From the IMG/VR virus record IMGVR_UViG_3300025012_000094, positions 1-60,957 of that record: a DNA stretch of 60,957 nucleotides, one strand, 5' to 3'. This DNA is from a virus. Below, piece by piece: positions 7,947 to 16,323 of the stretch. The position numbers and the translations under genes are program-made. Every line of letters starts with the position of its first letter. Within the stretch, counting starts at the first letter, position 1. The notes below the pieces were generated by a model. It was not told the DNA's origin. It worked only from the letters and a program-made list of their open reading frames with translations, and searched no databases.

Positions 7947-10628
7947 TTAATTGTGACCAATCAGTTTGATCCCTTCAAAGGACCAATCCCCTTTATGTTT
8001 GACCATGCTGTACCGCTTGCACATGGCTTCAGTGAACGACTGCTTCTGGATTTGCCGGTTGTTGGTCCGGGTACACCACTCGCTGTAGGCCTGGAACACG
8101 ACGTCGCGGCTGACGAAAGTATTAGGAATGTGCAGGACGTAGTCCTCGTCAGAGACAAAACCTGTAACAGGGTTGATCCGGATCTGCCACTGATCCATTA
8201 TCCGATTGTGGGTCTGGGTATGAGTGAAGTGATTCTGTTCCAGAAGCCGGGCAGCACCCTCCAGCGCCCAGTTTAATATCCCGGGGCCCTCGGTCTCGGC
8301 GATGACCCGGCCGTAATCACTGACCCGGTCCTTCTCGCTGATCACGGAGTCGAACCCAAGAAATAGCCATCGGCGAAGCATGCCCTCGGAAGCGTCGTCG
8401 GAGTCGATAAAGTAGTTGGAGGAGAAAATCTGGGAGCAGATCGGGATGAACGAGAACGGCGGCTCATACAGGCGCCGGGCGGAAACGAGTGAGCTGTCAA
8501 CGATCTGTTTGAAAATATCCCCAGGAATCTTTCTGTTTGCCGGCAGCTCCGGCACGAGGTTGAGCAACTTCCCGGCCAACGTCGCCCGGTAGGCCCCCTC
8601 TTTAAGATCAAAGGGAGAGATCACGCAGACATAATCCTCAGGGACGATGTGCCGGATAATATTGAACATAACGCCCTTGCCGTTGGCGCCCGGCCCTTTG
8701 AACAGAACCGCCTTGTGAAATTGGTAGTTCAGGATCCCAAATAAGATCGCACCGAAGATCTCCTGCATCAAGGGGATCTGCGTCGGGTCATTTTGAAACG
8801 CCCATTGCAGGAACCCGTCAAACATCTGAATCGAGCACTTGGGGTCAGCGTCGAACTTGAACATGTGCCGGATCTTGTACTTGGAGTCGTGCTTGACCTC
8901 GTTGATGTTCTTACCCTCAATCACATAACAGGCAGAGGGGGTGGCGAAACAGGGTTGATGATTGATAAAGAACGATTCATCCCTGAGTTTATCATAAATG
9001 TGAGAAGCAATTGCCTTGTAATCCTGCTTCCGAGAGCACCTGGCGACCCCGTCAAACTTGGCGACCATCAACTGCTGCACGGTGTTGAGGTCCAGCCCCT
9101 CCCAGACGCATTTCCCGTTATACTGGTAGACCTCGCCTTCGGCGCCGACGGCGTTCTTGGGCAGTTGCTTGATATAGAGTTCAGCAATCTGGTCGTGAGT
9201 GAGATCTTCGTCGTCGTCAGGAGGAACAAGACCGGCAAGGTAGCCGTTCTCACCAGCCTTGTTCTTTTGCTCTGCAGCCTCCTTTTCCGCTTTCTTGAAC
9301 TTGCTCAGGTCCTTGCGCAGGATCGTCGCACTGACGCCCAGAGCGACCTTCAGCTTGTCCAAGAGTTTCGCCTCGGCCACCGCGGAGTCTGCCGCGGACG
9401 TCACCATCCGCAACCAGTTCTCCTCGATCTCGGCGTCCGAGGCATTCTTCAGCCAGTTGTCAAACGTCTCATCATCGTGTTTGAGCCTGAACGTCCGGCC
9501 ACCATGAGCAAACGAATTGCAAATGATGCTGCCGTCTTCGTTGACGAAAATCTTGGCCTTTGACTTACCGTACTCCGGTTCCAACGGGTCCCGGAATGAC
9601 ATCCCGACATACGACTGAGGGTCGTTGAGGATATCCTTGACGGCGACGTAGTCGTCTTCGTCGGTCTGGAGCAAGTCCTGTGACAGAAGAAGGCCTTCGT
9701 ACCGACCGTTGATAATCTTCTTGGCCGCAGGCATCGCCAGTCCTCCGGCTTTTGCCAACGACTCTGACTGCTTCTGGATGTAGATGCTCCTGACTTTGGC
9801 AATCTCATTACTGAGTTCGGCCTTCTTCTTAGCAATCAGAGATTTGACCGGCGCCAAGAAACTCGGATTGAGGATCTCGACCTTCCGCAAGTCGATTGTC
9901 TTCCCCGGGTAGAACTCTGTCTTCGGCAACCTCTGCGTCAGGCCCGACGTCAATTGGGCGCCGGCCTCAAAGACAAGCCGCTCGGGAGAGAATACCGCGG
10001 TATCGAATATCACCCGCTCCAGGGCAGTGCCGGCTGCCGAGATCATGATCCAGCCCAACTCCTTGAACCAGCACTCGCACTTCAAGGTGGTGATGAAAGC
10101 CTCGAGCCCGTCAGGGTGCTGGCAGGGAACGTAGACGTGTTGCCCGGTCAGACCTGTGAGTTCCTTCTCCCTGTCGTAGATGAACGACGATGACGACGGG
10201 CGCCACAGCATCGCCGCGTCACTCAGCGCCGGATGCAACGCCCTGAGCTTGGCGATCAGACCCTCTTTAGACAAAGGTTGTTTCTCCGGCGGGGGGTCAT
10301 AATCGAAGTAGATCATGAACTCGCTGGCGAACTTGAACTCGCCTTTTGTCCTAGTAATGGCCCCGGGGTGCTTATCCTGCATCCCGGCAGCCACCAATTC
10401 TCCACTCGAAACCGACGGCACTCCCAACGTTATGGCCTGGTTCAACGCCAGGCCATCCAAGATCCCCGCAACATCCTCGAAGTCGACGTCAACGCGCTTG
10501 ACGGAACCCTCCGTCAATTTGCACTTGCTTGAGTCTTTCTTCAGTGCTCCTTCGGCTGTCAGCGAGAACTCTTTTGTCAGGATGCCTTGGTTTTTCGTGA
10601 CAAGCGAAAAACTTATTGCACCTGACAT
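7947..10628 (-). CDS. PrimPol (AEP) - SF3 helicase primase-helicase
   Basis: An 893-residue replicative primase-helicase. The N-terminal domain has archaeo-eukaryotic primase signatures: metal-binding D109-Y-D111 in FDYD, then S-S-S-S-F and G-L-T-G-Q-H164 as the second motif. A middle region leads to a D5-type superfamily 3 helicase with Walker A GPGANGKG near residue 647 and a downstream SSNYFIDSDD sensor-like segment. The last ~80 residues form a winged-helix-like tail (KRYSMVKHKGDWSFEGIKL). It would prime and unwind for the family A polymerase. The start overlaps the helix-turn-helix gene by 16 bases. Confidence 0.88.
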   Translation of the reverse strand: MSGAISFSLVTKNQGILTKEFSLTAEGALKKDSSKCKLTEGSVKRVDVDFEDVAGILDGLALNQAITLGVPSVSSGELVAAGMQDKHPGAITRTKGEFKFASEFMIYFDYDPPPEKQPLSKEGLIAKLRALHPALSDAAMLWRPSSSSFIYDREKELTGLTGQHVYVPCQHPDGLEAFITTLKCECWFKELGWIMISAAGTALERVIFDTAVFSPERLVFEAGAQLTSGLTQRLPKTEFYPGKTIDLRKVEILNPSFLAPVKSLIAKKKAELSNEIAKVRSIYIQKQSESLAKAGGLAMPAAKKIINGRYEGLLLSQDLLQTDEDDYVAVKDILNDPQSYVGMSFRDPLEPEYGKSKAKIFVNEDGSIICNSFAHGGRTFRLKHDDETFDNWLKNASDAEIEENWLRMVTSAADSAVAEAKLLDKLKVALGVSATILRKDLSKFKKAEKEAAEQKNKAGENGYLAGLVPPDDDEDLTHDQIAELYIKQLPKNAVGAEGEVYQYNGKCVWEGLDLNTVQQLMVAKFDGVARCSRKQDYKAIASHIYDKLRDESFFINHQPCFATPSACYVIEGKNINEVKHDSKYKIRHMFKFDADPKCSIQMFDGFLQWAFQNDPTQIPLMQEIFGAILFGILNYQFHKAVLFKGPGANGKGVMFNIIRHIVPEDYVCVISPFDLKEGAYRATLAGKLLNLVPELPANRKIPGDIFKQIVDSSLVSARRLYEPPFSFIPICSQIFSSNYFIDSDDASEGMLRRWLFLGFDSVISEKDRVSDYGRVIAETEGPGILNWALEGAARLLEQNHFTHTQTHNRIMDQWQIRINPVTGFVSDEDYVLHIPNTFVSRDVVFQAYSEWCTRTNNRQIQKQSFTEAMCKRYSMVKHKGDWSFEGIKLIGHN

Positions 10629-10825
10629 TCCCCGGTCTCCTTAACCCAGTCTTCAAAATTGCCCACGGCACCGCCGGTAGCCTTCTTGATCTCAATCAGT
10701 ACAGGAACTTCAGGAACTCGGGTTAGGTTACACCAACGAAAGACAGTCACCCGGGATTTCCCGAGCTTCCGTCCGAACTCTGATTTAGAAATATCCTGCG
10801 ATTGCAGATACTCGGAAAGTCTCAC
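10613..10825 (-). CDS. Small helix-turn-helix DNA-binding protein
   Basis: A 70-residue Cro/YdaS-like protein: SEYLQSQDISKSEFGRKLGKSRVTVFRWC contains the HTH (SKSEFGRKLG turn KSRVTVFRWC). It begins at GTG 10825 with an AAGGTGG ribosome-binding site and sits directly behind the promoter at 10868-10897, ahead of the primase. It may autoregulate this operon. It is not obviously the lysogeny repressor. Confidence 0.7.
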   Translation of the reverse strand: MRLSEYLQSQDISKSEFGRKLGKSRVTVFRWCNLTRVPEVPVLIEIKKATGGAVGNFEDWVKETGECQVQ

Positions 10826-10867
10826 GGGTGGCCACCTTTTGAAGAGATTTATGGAGCGAGATGATTT

Positions 10868-10897
10868 ATTCTAGGGGAATTGATACCATAAAGTCAA
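10868..10897 (-). promoter_or_regulatory. Sigma70-type promoter for the HTH-primase operon
   Basis: The minus strand reads TTGACT, 18 bases, TAGAAT, about 40 bases upstream of the helix-turn-helix gene. It lies in one of the few non-coding gaps of the left arm, which supports it. Confidence 0.65.
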
Positions 10898-10900
10898 CAG

Positions 10901-11344
10901 CTATTTCTGATTTTTTAAATAGCTGGGTTTCCCCGAGTACTTAGCCAATGCTTTGTTCGCTTTCTGGGCGATACGGCGCAGCTGAGCGACAAATCCCTCT
11001 GGAGACAGCAGCAGGTGGTGCGCATTATGAAGGGCGATGTGGTGCTCAAAGGCATCATAGACCCGGCGCATGACCTCTTTATCCTGCAAGACAGCCATCA
11101 ACCCGGGCTTTGACAGGAGAAAGTTCCGGACCAAGGCCTCCTCAGAGGCCCCCTCGTCGGCTGACATCACCATGTGGGTCGTCAAGAACATCCTGATTGC
11201 ACGTTCCTTCGTCTTGGGGTCCTTGGTGGAGATGAACTCATCTTTACATTGCCGGTTGATCTCGTCCAACCTGTCTGAAGACGTTTCTATCTCTGCCGGG
11301 AGGTCCTTGTCAAACGGAATCAAGTCTGTGTTATTGTTTGCCAT
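10901..11344 (-). CDS. Hypothetical protein, 147 aa
   Basis: A helical, soluble protein with a His-rich patch (EHHIALHNAHHLLL) and a basic C-terminus. No family is recognised. It lies upstream of the primase promoter, at the end of the preceding transcription unit. Confidence 0.6.
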   Translation of the reverse strand: MANNNTDLIPFDKDLPAEIETSSDRLDEINRQCKDEFISTKDPKTKERAIRMFLTTHMVMSADEGASEEALVRNFLLSKPGLMAVLQDKEVMRRVYDAFEHHIALHNAHHLLLSPEGFVAQLRRIAQKANKALAKYSGKPSYLKNQK

Positions 11345-11365
11345 GTGGTTATCACTTTTTAAATT

Positions 11366-11806
11366 TTACATATAATCATACCGATGACTCTTACTGAGTT
11401 CATCCACTATTGCATCCCACTCCTTAGCTGGTAACGTTTCATAACATTTTTCACAAAGACGATCCGGAGGATCTCCAAAACTTGTCTCAATTTCTGATGT
11501 AGGCCGTTCTTGGTTACACGCAACACAGAAGAATGTGCTTCTTCCTGCCTTAGCACATGTATTACAAATACGCCGACCTTTGGAGTCAGTCGATGTTGAT
11601 TCAATAACTACACCAGCCCTCTCACATTGGGCTGCTATTGTGTTTCCTCCAGAATTATTAAAAACTCCAGAACCAACTATAGATTCACATCTTTTTAATG
11701 ATGCTTCTGGAACTTCAATCATAGGTTTATTACACAATGGGCAACCGCCGACATCAAAAGCTAAAGTTATAAAGCCCCCTGTAATAACTGGTGTGTGTAA
11801 ATACAT
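11366..11806 (-). CDS. Multi-zinc-finger protein, 146 aa
   Basis: Four CxxC pairs are visible (CPLC near the N-terminus, then CNTC, CVAC and CEKC), giving two probable zinc-binding modules of the ribbon type. The gene is AT-rich and has different codon use from its GC-rich neighbours, suggesting recent acquisition. Function is unknown; nucleic-acid or protein binding is likely. Confidence 0.6.
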   Translation of the reverse strand: MYLHTPVITGGFITLAFDVGGCPLCNKPMIEVPEASLKRCESIVGSGVFNNSGGNTIAAQCERAGVVIESTSTDSKGRRICNTCAKAGRSTFFCVACNQERPTSEIETSFGDPPDRLCEKCYETLPAKEWDAIVDELSKSHRYDYM

Positions 11807-11831
11807 AATTATCCCCCTAAGCTACAGATTA

Positions 11832-12071
11832 CTATTTTTCACGCTCTTCCATAACCTCGTTCAGTCTATCAATAGCAGTCTGAAATCTCATCATTGCGTA
11901 GATCTCGTCAGTATGAACGAGTTCCTCAGTAGAAAAAACAATCGTAGAGCCGTAGATCCCTTTGAGCAATTGGATCTGGACCTCACCACGAAAGATACCC
12001 ACGGTCATTCTGCAGTCGTCACCGAAGTTATCCTGCAGCAGCTGCAAAGCATCAAACAAATCAAGTTTCAT
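11832..12071 (-). CDS. Hypothetical protein, 79 aa
   Basis: A small acidic protein with predicted helices at both ends and no recognisable domain. It lies between the zinc-finger gene and the winged-helix gene, all on the same strand. Confidence 0.55.
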   Translation of the reverse strand: MKLDLFDALQLLQDNFGDDCRMTVGIFRGEVQIQLLKGIYGSTIVFSTEELVHTDEIYAMMRFQTAIDRLNEVMEEREK

Positions 12072-12086
12072 TATTGATCTCCCATT

Positions 12087-12623
12087 CTATTGTTCGTCAT
12101 CCCCAATCTCCTTGATATCTCTCGTCAGCATCAACCTCTCGAGGTCCCCAAGTTCTTGACGTCGACGTTCTTCTTCGACGGAGAACTCCGGCCGGAAATT
12201 AGGCAGTCTGAATTCCAGATTATTACGGTTTTCCTCGATCAATTGATTGGCCTCTTCCAGGGTGTTAACCGTGAGCTCGACGCCCTCAAAACACCAACGT
12301 CCCTTCGACCTCACCATCTCGTAACGCTTCTGCAACTGCTGGACGAGAACCACTTTCGGCGGGGCATAGCTGGCGTGGTACGTTGAGTTGCACTCGTACC
12401 AGGCGTAAAAGATATTGATGAGGTCTTCCTGGGCCAAGACCGCGCCCGGCCGCTCCTTCAACATCAGCCCCATGAACATCTCAGTGATCTCGACATCCGT
12501 CCGAAATCCGTTACTGCCAATGGGCTGGATCAGGGCGTTGTGACTATGCAAAGCATACTCCTTGATGAACTTCTGGAGCCACTTGTTGAACGGCTCCTGC
12601 GCCAGGAGCTTGTCGAGGTTCAC
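12087..12623 (-). CDS. Stand-alone winged-helix protein related to the primase C-terminus
   Basis: A 178-residue protein whose middle (FYAWYECNSTYHAS, then QLQKRYEMVRSKGRWCFEGVEL) closely parallels the C-terminal tail of the primase-helicase (FQAYSEWCTRTNNRQ, then AMCKRYSMVKHKGDWSFEGIKL). It looks like a detached copy of that DNA-binding domain with its own N- and C-terminal extensions. Translation starts at GTG 12623, overlapping the stop of the RHH gene (GTGA). It may modulate origin binding or helicase loading; this is inference from homology. Confidence 0.6.
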   Translation of the reverse strand: MNLDKLLAQEPFNKWLQKFIKEYALHSHNALIQPIGSNGFRTDVEITEMFMGLMLKERPGAVLAQEDLINIFYAWYECNSTYHASYAPPKVVLVQQLQKRYEMVRSKGRWCFEGVELTVNTLEEANQLIEENRNNLEFRLPNFRPEFSVEEERRRQELGDLERLMLTRDIKEIGDDEQ

Positions 12624-12808
12624 GCCCCCACCCTCACCTTGCTGGCTCTGTTCTCTTCCCGGGCACGGATCCCGAGCTTGACCAAGGTCGCAATCATGCT
12701 CGAGATCGTTCTGTCTTCCGCATCTGCCAATTCGCGCACCTGTTTATAGAGTTCCCGGTGCAACGACACTGACGACGTCACCCTTGTACTTTTTTCAAAC
12801 CCAGACAT
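12620..12808 (-). CDS. Ribbon-helix-helix protein
   Basis: A 62-residue protein. The start at ATG 12808 is preferred over longer frames because the RHH core begins directly: T-R-V-T-S-S-V-S-L-H forms the strand and ELYKQVRELADAEDRTISSMIATLVKLGI gives the two helices. Such proteins are dimeric transcription regulators. It is separated from the zinc-ribbon gene by a one-base gap and coupled to the winged-helix gene. Confidence 0.7.
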   Translation of the reverse strand: MSGFEKSTRVTSSVSLHRELYKQVRELADAEDRTISSMIATLVKLGIRAREENRASKVRVGA

Positions 12809-12809
12809 T

Positions 12810-12959
12810 TCAATCGTTCTCCGTAAAGCTTTGAGGTTGCTCTGAAATTTGCTGCAGACAATCGGCACACAAGGTGTCAAGGTCCTCGTCAACAGCCTTG
12901 ATCCACTTCCCGCAGCCGGCGCAGCGGATCCTGGCGACACGCAGATCCTCGTCACTCAT
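12810..12959 (-). CDS. Zinc-ribbon microprotein, 49 aa
   Basis: A short gene starting at ATG 12959, overlapping the upstream stop (ATGA). It encodes a single zinc ribbon, CAGCGKW followed 14 residues later by CADC. It is fully packed between the RHH gene and the next gene with no gap, which supports it being real. Confidence 0.7.
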   Translation of the reverse strand: MSDEDLRVARIRCAGCGKWIKAVDEDLDTLCADCLQQISEQPQSFTEND

Positions 12960-13264
12960 CCTGCCACCTCCTCAATCTCCACAAATTCAACCACTCTTGG
13001 ACCCTGCAAACATTTTGCTTCCCACTGAAAGTCGGGCCCGACGTTGACGTCGACGTTGCGGTCCTGAAGGAACTGCATAGTGGCATCATACGATATCTTG
13101 TGCGCTCTGGCAAATTCCAGCAAGGCGCCGAGCAGCAGTTGGGTATTTTTTCGTTCGACTACCGGCCCGGACGACAGATACTCCGTCCGCTTGTTCCTCC
13201 GTAACAACCTCGCTGTCTGCAACCAGCTTGAAAATCCGGTTAAGGTCTCTTTAAAATCTTTCAC
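12956..13264 (-). CDS. Hypothetical protein, 102 aa
   Basis: A basic N-terminus and acidic C-terminus, with no recognisable motif. Both ends are coupled to the neighbours: its start overlaps the upstream stop by one base, and its stop overlaps the microprotein start. Confidence 0.55.
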   Translation of the reverse strand: MKDFKETLTGFSSWLQTARLLRRNKRTEYLSSGPVVERKNTQLLLGALLEFARAHKISYDATMQFLQDRNVDVNVGPDFQWEAKCLQGPRVVEFVEIEEVAG

Positions 13265-13512
13265 TATTTTTCCTCCTCAATAAACTGGGCAACACTCTCG
13301 TCATACGGCGGCACAGAGACGTTCCAAGCCGCACAGAATTTCAGACTAATTTGGCTCAAAACATCTTCCACCTTTGTCTGGCAGATCTGGGAGTGCAAGG
13401 TTTTCTCCTCTGCCAAGATTCTTTCATAGTGATTCGTCGTCAGTATCAACCCGAACCACGTCCCCAAGCCGAACACGCCACAGATAGACAGGAACTTCAG
13501 CCACCACTTCAT
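13264..13512 (-). CDS. Small membrane protein, 82 aa
   Basis: One N-terminal transmembrane segment (LSICGVFGLGTWFGLILT) preceded by MKWWLKF, then a soluble helical part with two Cys residues. The topology is that of an inner-membrane-anchored protein. It resembles an inner spanin in size, but no outer spanin overlaps it, so I do not assign lysis. Confidence 0.6.
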   Translation of the reverse strand: MKWWLKFLSICGVFGLGTWFGLILTTNHYERILAEEKTLHSQICQTKVEDVLSQISLKFCAAWNVSVPPYDESVAQFIEEEK

Positions 13513-13889
13513 TGGTCGTCCTGATACCTCTGAAGAAAATCACACACCCGAGCCCGGGCCGCCGGAGTCAATTGGCTGATGCAATCGCTGGGCAGATCAT
13601 AGGCCCAAGATTCATCAAGGTAGTCTCTCAAATTGTCCAGAACAGCCCCAAACCACCACCCGTTAGGAAAGAAGTGTTCAATAAGATCCTGACAAACCGG
13701 GCAGACCTTATAATTCTGAGCGGTACCGCCGCCGAAAACAACGTGCAAAGCATAACCCGAACCTTTCTCAATCGCAGACCCACACTCGAAGCACTTGTAG
13801 TCCTTGCCGGCGCGTTTGATATGTCTGACGCCCCAGTGGCAGTCCTCTGACTCTTCCATACAGCCGATAGCAGCACATGAGCAGTTCAT
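13509..13889 (-). CDS. Zinc-binding hypothetical protein, 126 aa
   Basis: It is Cys-rich in the first half: CSC, C-M, then CFEC followed by CPVC, consistent with a treble-clef or ribbon zinc site. The C-terminal half is helical. A phage-type hypothetical of unknown role. Start ATG 13889 has a GAGGGA ribosome-binding site. Confidence 0.58.
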   Translation of the reverse strand: MNCSCAAIGCMEESEDCHWGVRHIKRAGKDYKCFECGSAIEKGSGYALHVVFGGGTAQNYKVCPVCQDLIEHFFPNGWWFGAVLDNLRDYLDESWAYDLPSDCISQLTPAARARVCDFLQRYQDDQ

Positions 13890-13902
13890 TTGGGTTCCCT
13901 CA

Positions 13903-14133
13903 TCACGACTCGAACTTCGTGAATTGTAAGCTTATTCCTGTTATTCTTGTAGCAGTTTGAATAATAAGATTCATATCAGTATCAATCTGGGCCGGCGTTG
14001 GCTTGTTGAAGCCATAGCTTTTCATACACCAGTCAGAGGGTTCCCCACCAATCTTCCCCATCAACACCCACTCGAAACCGCCACGGGCATAGTTATTTTC
14101 ACGCCTCTTCAAATACATCGAAATTGTTTTCAC
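13903..14133 (-). CDS. Hypothetical protein, 76 aa
   Basis: GTG 14133 is chosen because AGGAGGC lies 7 bases upstream; the longer open frame overlaps the helicase 3' end and has no support. The product is a small mixed alpha/beta protein without recognised motifs. Confidence 0.6.
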   Translation of the reverse strand: MKTISMYLKRRENNYARGGFEWVLMGKIGGEPSDWCMKSYGFNKPTPAQIDTDMNLIIQTATRITGISLQFTKFES

Positions 14134-14179
14134 TCTCTGAGCCTCCTTTTTATAGATTGTAACACAAATAACATTTCTA

Positions 14180-15598
14180 TTACAAGAGAAAATCCTGCAA
14201 CGACTTCTTGTCGCCGATGACCTCGGACAGAACTTTGTCCTTGACAATCAGATTGTAGTAGATCCTTTCCTGGATCGTGCCGGCGGCCAGGAATATGGTC
14301 ACGAACTGGTTCCTGGCCTGGCCACTCCGGTGAACCCGCCCTACTGCCTGTTTAAACGTCGGCGGATCGGGCGGGATCTCGACAAAGATCTCGTGCCGGG
14401 CATGCTGTAAGTTCAACCCGATCCCCCCCGACTTGCAGTGCGCGACCATTCTGTTGACGTCGGCCTTAAAAGCGTCCTCGCTCTTGTTCTTTTGCACTTG
14501 CGAGAAATCGCTCCAGAGCCCAACCGCGGTCTTGCCCAGGTGCTTGAGAATCCTCCTGTTCGTATCAACAAAGTGGGCGTAGATGATGATCTTCTCCTCA
14601 GCCCCAAGTTCCTCAAGACGTTCATCAAGCATCTCCAAGTACATCGGCGGAAACTCGGCGCCGAACATTTCAGGGTTCGTCACCATCTGCTGCAGCCGGG
14701 TAAACAGCGAATCAATTTCCTTCCCGTTCCTGGCGGCATAGGCCGGGAACTCGGAGACCGCGGTCTTGGTCATCTTGTTGTACAGCCGCAGATGCTTGGG
14801 GTCCAGGTCATACTTGATCGGGATGTAGGTGATTGCCGGGATGTCCAGCAACTCGTCGGCGTTGGCGTCGAACCTCCGCAACTTGAAGTTCTCTTCCAGC
14901 AGGTCAAGGTTCTTAAATGCCTTAGGCTTCTTGTACTGGTCGAACTTCAGCACGTGAAGACGGTTGAACTGCTCCTCAGTCTTGTAGACGATCGGCGTCA
15001 ACGTCTTGATGTAGCCATACGCCTGCGCCGGATTCGACACCGGTGTCGCGTTCAACAGCGTGAACGGTTTCACAGGGTCAATATCAAGCGGCCCGAGGGC
15101 GTTCAATTGCTTGACCGTTTCCACGTTGTAAAGAAGCTGCCGCAATCTCTTATACGTCTGAGACTTTGGGCTCCGGAGACTGACCTCGTCACAGATCACA
15201 AACACTTTACGGTCCTTGACCTGATGATAGATCTTATCAAAGTCCTTGAGAAATATCTGGTATCCCATTATAATAACCGACTCGGTCAAGTCCATCTTGG
15301 CCCGCTCCCCCGGGCTGCCTTGATAGGCACAGACCGAGGGGATCCCGTCGAACTCTTGAATAAACTCATACCATTGCCTGATCAGTGTCGGCGGGCACAA
15401 GATCAGGATCTGGCAGACGTCAGTGTTGATCGTCGAGCCCAAGGCCAAGAACCACGACACGATTGTCTTCCCGGTCCCAACGTCCATCTTCAAGAGCGAC
15501 ATCAGGTCCTTGCTGGCGTCGAAAATAACCTGACGTTGGAAGGGGTATGGTTCATAACGTGAAGGGAATAACGACCTCACCGTGTTGATGATGTCCAT
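14180..15598 (-). CDS. SNF2/DEAD-like superfamily 2 helicase
   Basis: A 472-residue ATP-dependent helicase or translocase. Motifs run in order: Q-like YPFQRQVI, Walker A MDVGTGKT (~38-45), LILCPPTLIRQW (Ia), CDEVS in place of DEAH (~135), LLNATPVSN (III), IIIYAHFVDTNRRIL (IV), GGIGLNLQHA (V) and QAVGRVHRSGQ (VI). These are SNF2-family signatures found in many phage helicases next to the replisome. It probably acts in fork restart or recombination. Confidence 0.88.
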   Translation of the reverse strand: MDIINTVRSLFPSRYEPYPFQRQVIFDASKDLMSLLKMDVGTGKTIVSWFLALGSTINTDVCQILILCPPTLIRQWYEFIQEFDGIPSVCAYQGSPGERAKMDLTESVIIMGYQIFLKDFDKIYHQVKDRKVFVICDEVSLRSPKSQTYKRLRQLLYNVETVKQLNALGPLDIDPVKPFTLLNATPVSNPAQAYGYIKTLTPIVYKTEEQFNRLHVLKFDQYKKPKAFKNLDLLEENFKLRRFDANADELLDIPAITYIPIKYDLDPKHLRLYNKMTKTAVSEFPAYAARNGKEIDSLFTRLQQMVTNPEMFGAEFPPMYLEMLDERLEELGAEEKIIIYAHFVDTNRRILKHLGKTAVGLWSDFSQVQKNKSEDAFKADVNRMVAHCKSGGIGLNLQHARHEIFVEIPPDPPTFKQAVGRVHRSGQARNQFVTIFLAAGTIQERIYYNLIVKDKVLSEVIGDKKSLQDFLL

Positions 15599-15604
15599 AT
15601 CAAA

Positions 15605-16153
15605 TCACTTAAAGATTACTTCATTCAGTGTCTTCACCTGCACCATCGGCAGCAGCTGCCCCGAAGTTTCTAACAGACCTTTAAGAAAGATTTCACTCTC
15701 AGGCCAGGCCTCCAGAAGCTGCTTTGTTGTATTCACCGAGTTCAAGAGCGCCCTAACCTCCTTGGCCAGTTTGTTTTTCTCGGCTAGTAGATCATATTCT
15801 CTGTTCTGCTGGGCATCCCACTGTACCGTGAGTTTATGATCAGCAGCCAGCTTTGTTTTTGATTCCATGTCCTTATACAAGAACAGTCGAGGCACACTCA
15901 TGGCCAGGCTGGCATGCCTCCCACCAAAATACATATAGATAGCCTCCTTATTTGAGAAAGCCCGGTTGTTTGTCTGCAACTGCAATTCTTGGATCATACC
16001 AAGCTCTTTCTTGGTGTAACGGAAAGCATAACAGGCGTCAGCCAGTGCCATCTTTTGTTTCTTCAGTTCCTCCAGACGTTCACCAAATACTTTGGCCAAA
16101 ATTCTTTCAACGATTGTGTCCTTCATACTGTTTGTAAGCTTCTGTGATTTCAT
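15605..16153 (-). CDS. Nmad5-like protein (nucleotide modification associated)
   Basis: A 182-residue protein beginning K-L-T-N-S-M-K-D-T-I-V and ending with a T-T-K-Q-L-L-E-A-W-P-E segment. I recognise both as features of the Nmad5 family, linked by genome context to modified bases in phage DNA. Its biochemical role is not established. It sits 7 bases upstream of the SNF2 helicase, inside the replication block. Identification is from memory of the family. Confidence 0.55.
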   Translation of the reverse strand: MKSQKLTNSMKDTIVERILAKVFGERLEELKKQKMALADACYAFRYTKKELGMIQELQLQTNNRAFSNKEAIYMYFGGRHASLAMSVPRLFLYKDMESKTKLAADHKLTVQWDAQQNREYDLLAEKNKLAKEVRALLNSVNTTKQLLEAWPESEIFLKGLLETSGQLLPMVQVKTLNEVIFK

Positions 16154-16323
16154 TTTTTGATCTCCTGCAATTTTTGTTTATCCACACACTCAAACCAAAA
16201 GAGGCCCCGGACGAGTGTTCCGCCCTGCCGCTCACAGCTGGAATAAGCTAGCCAAACGACCGTAGCAAATATTATCACCACCCAAAGCGACCCAACGACA
16301 TAAAACCAGTTAGTCCTGCTCAT
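16150..16323 (-). CDS. Small membrane protein, 57 aa
   Basis: It starts at ATG 16323 (overlapping the upstream stop) and ends at TGA 16150 (overlapping the Nmad5 ATG), so it fills the gap exactly. One N-terminal transmembrane helix (WFYVVGSLWVVIIFATVVW) is followed by a C-x-x-Q-G-G segment and a WFEC motif. This layout recurs in small phage membrane proteins of unknown function. Confidence 0.68.
   Translation of the reverse strand: MSRTNWFYVVGSLWVVIIFATVVWLAYSSCERQGGTLVRGLFWFECVDKQKLQEIKK

Noticed and set aside
10613-10825. The HTH gene as the phage repressor
   Set aside because: It is a single small Cro/YdaS-like domain inside the primase operon; there is no integrase nor a classic immunity region nearby.
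13264-13512. Spanin or holin assignment for the membrane protein
   Set aside because: No endolysin or partner lipoprotein overlaps it and the sequence gives no specific evidence.
14438-15562. 374-codon plus-strand frame opposite the SNF2 helicase
   Set aside because: Shadow of the helicase gene: low-complexity Leu/Val/Asp/Arg composition and no supported start. Similar shadows at 4920-5774 and 46634-47611 were also left out.
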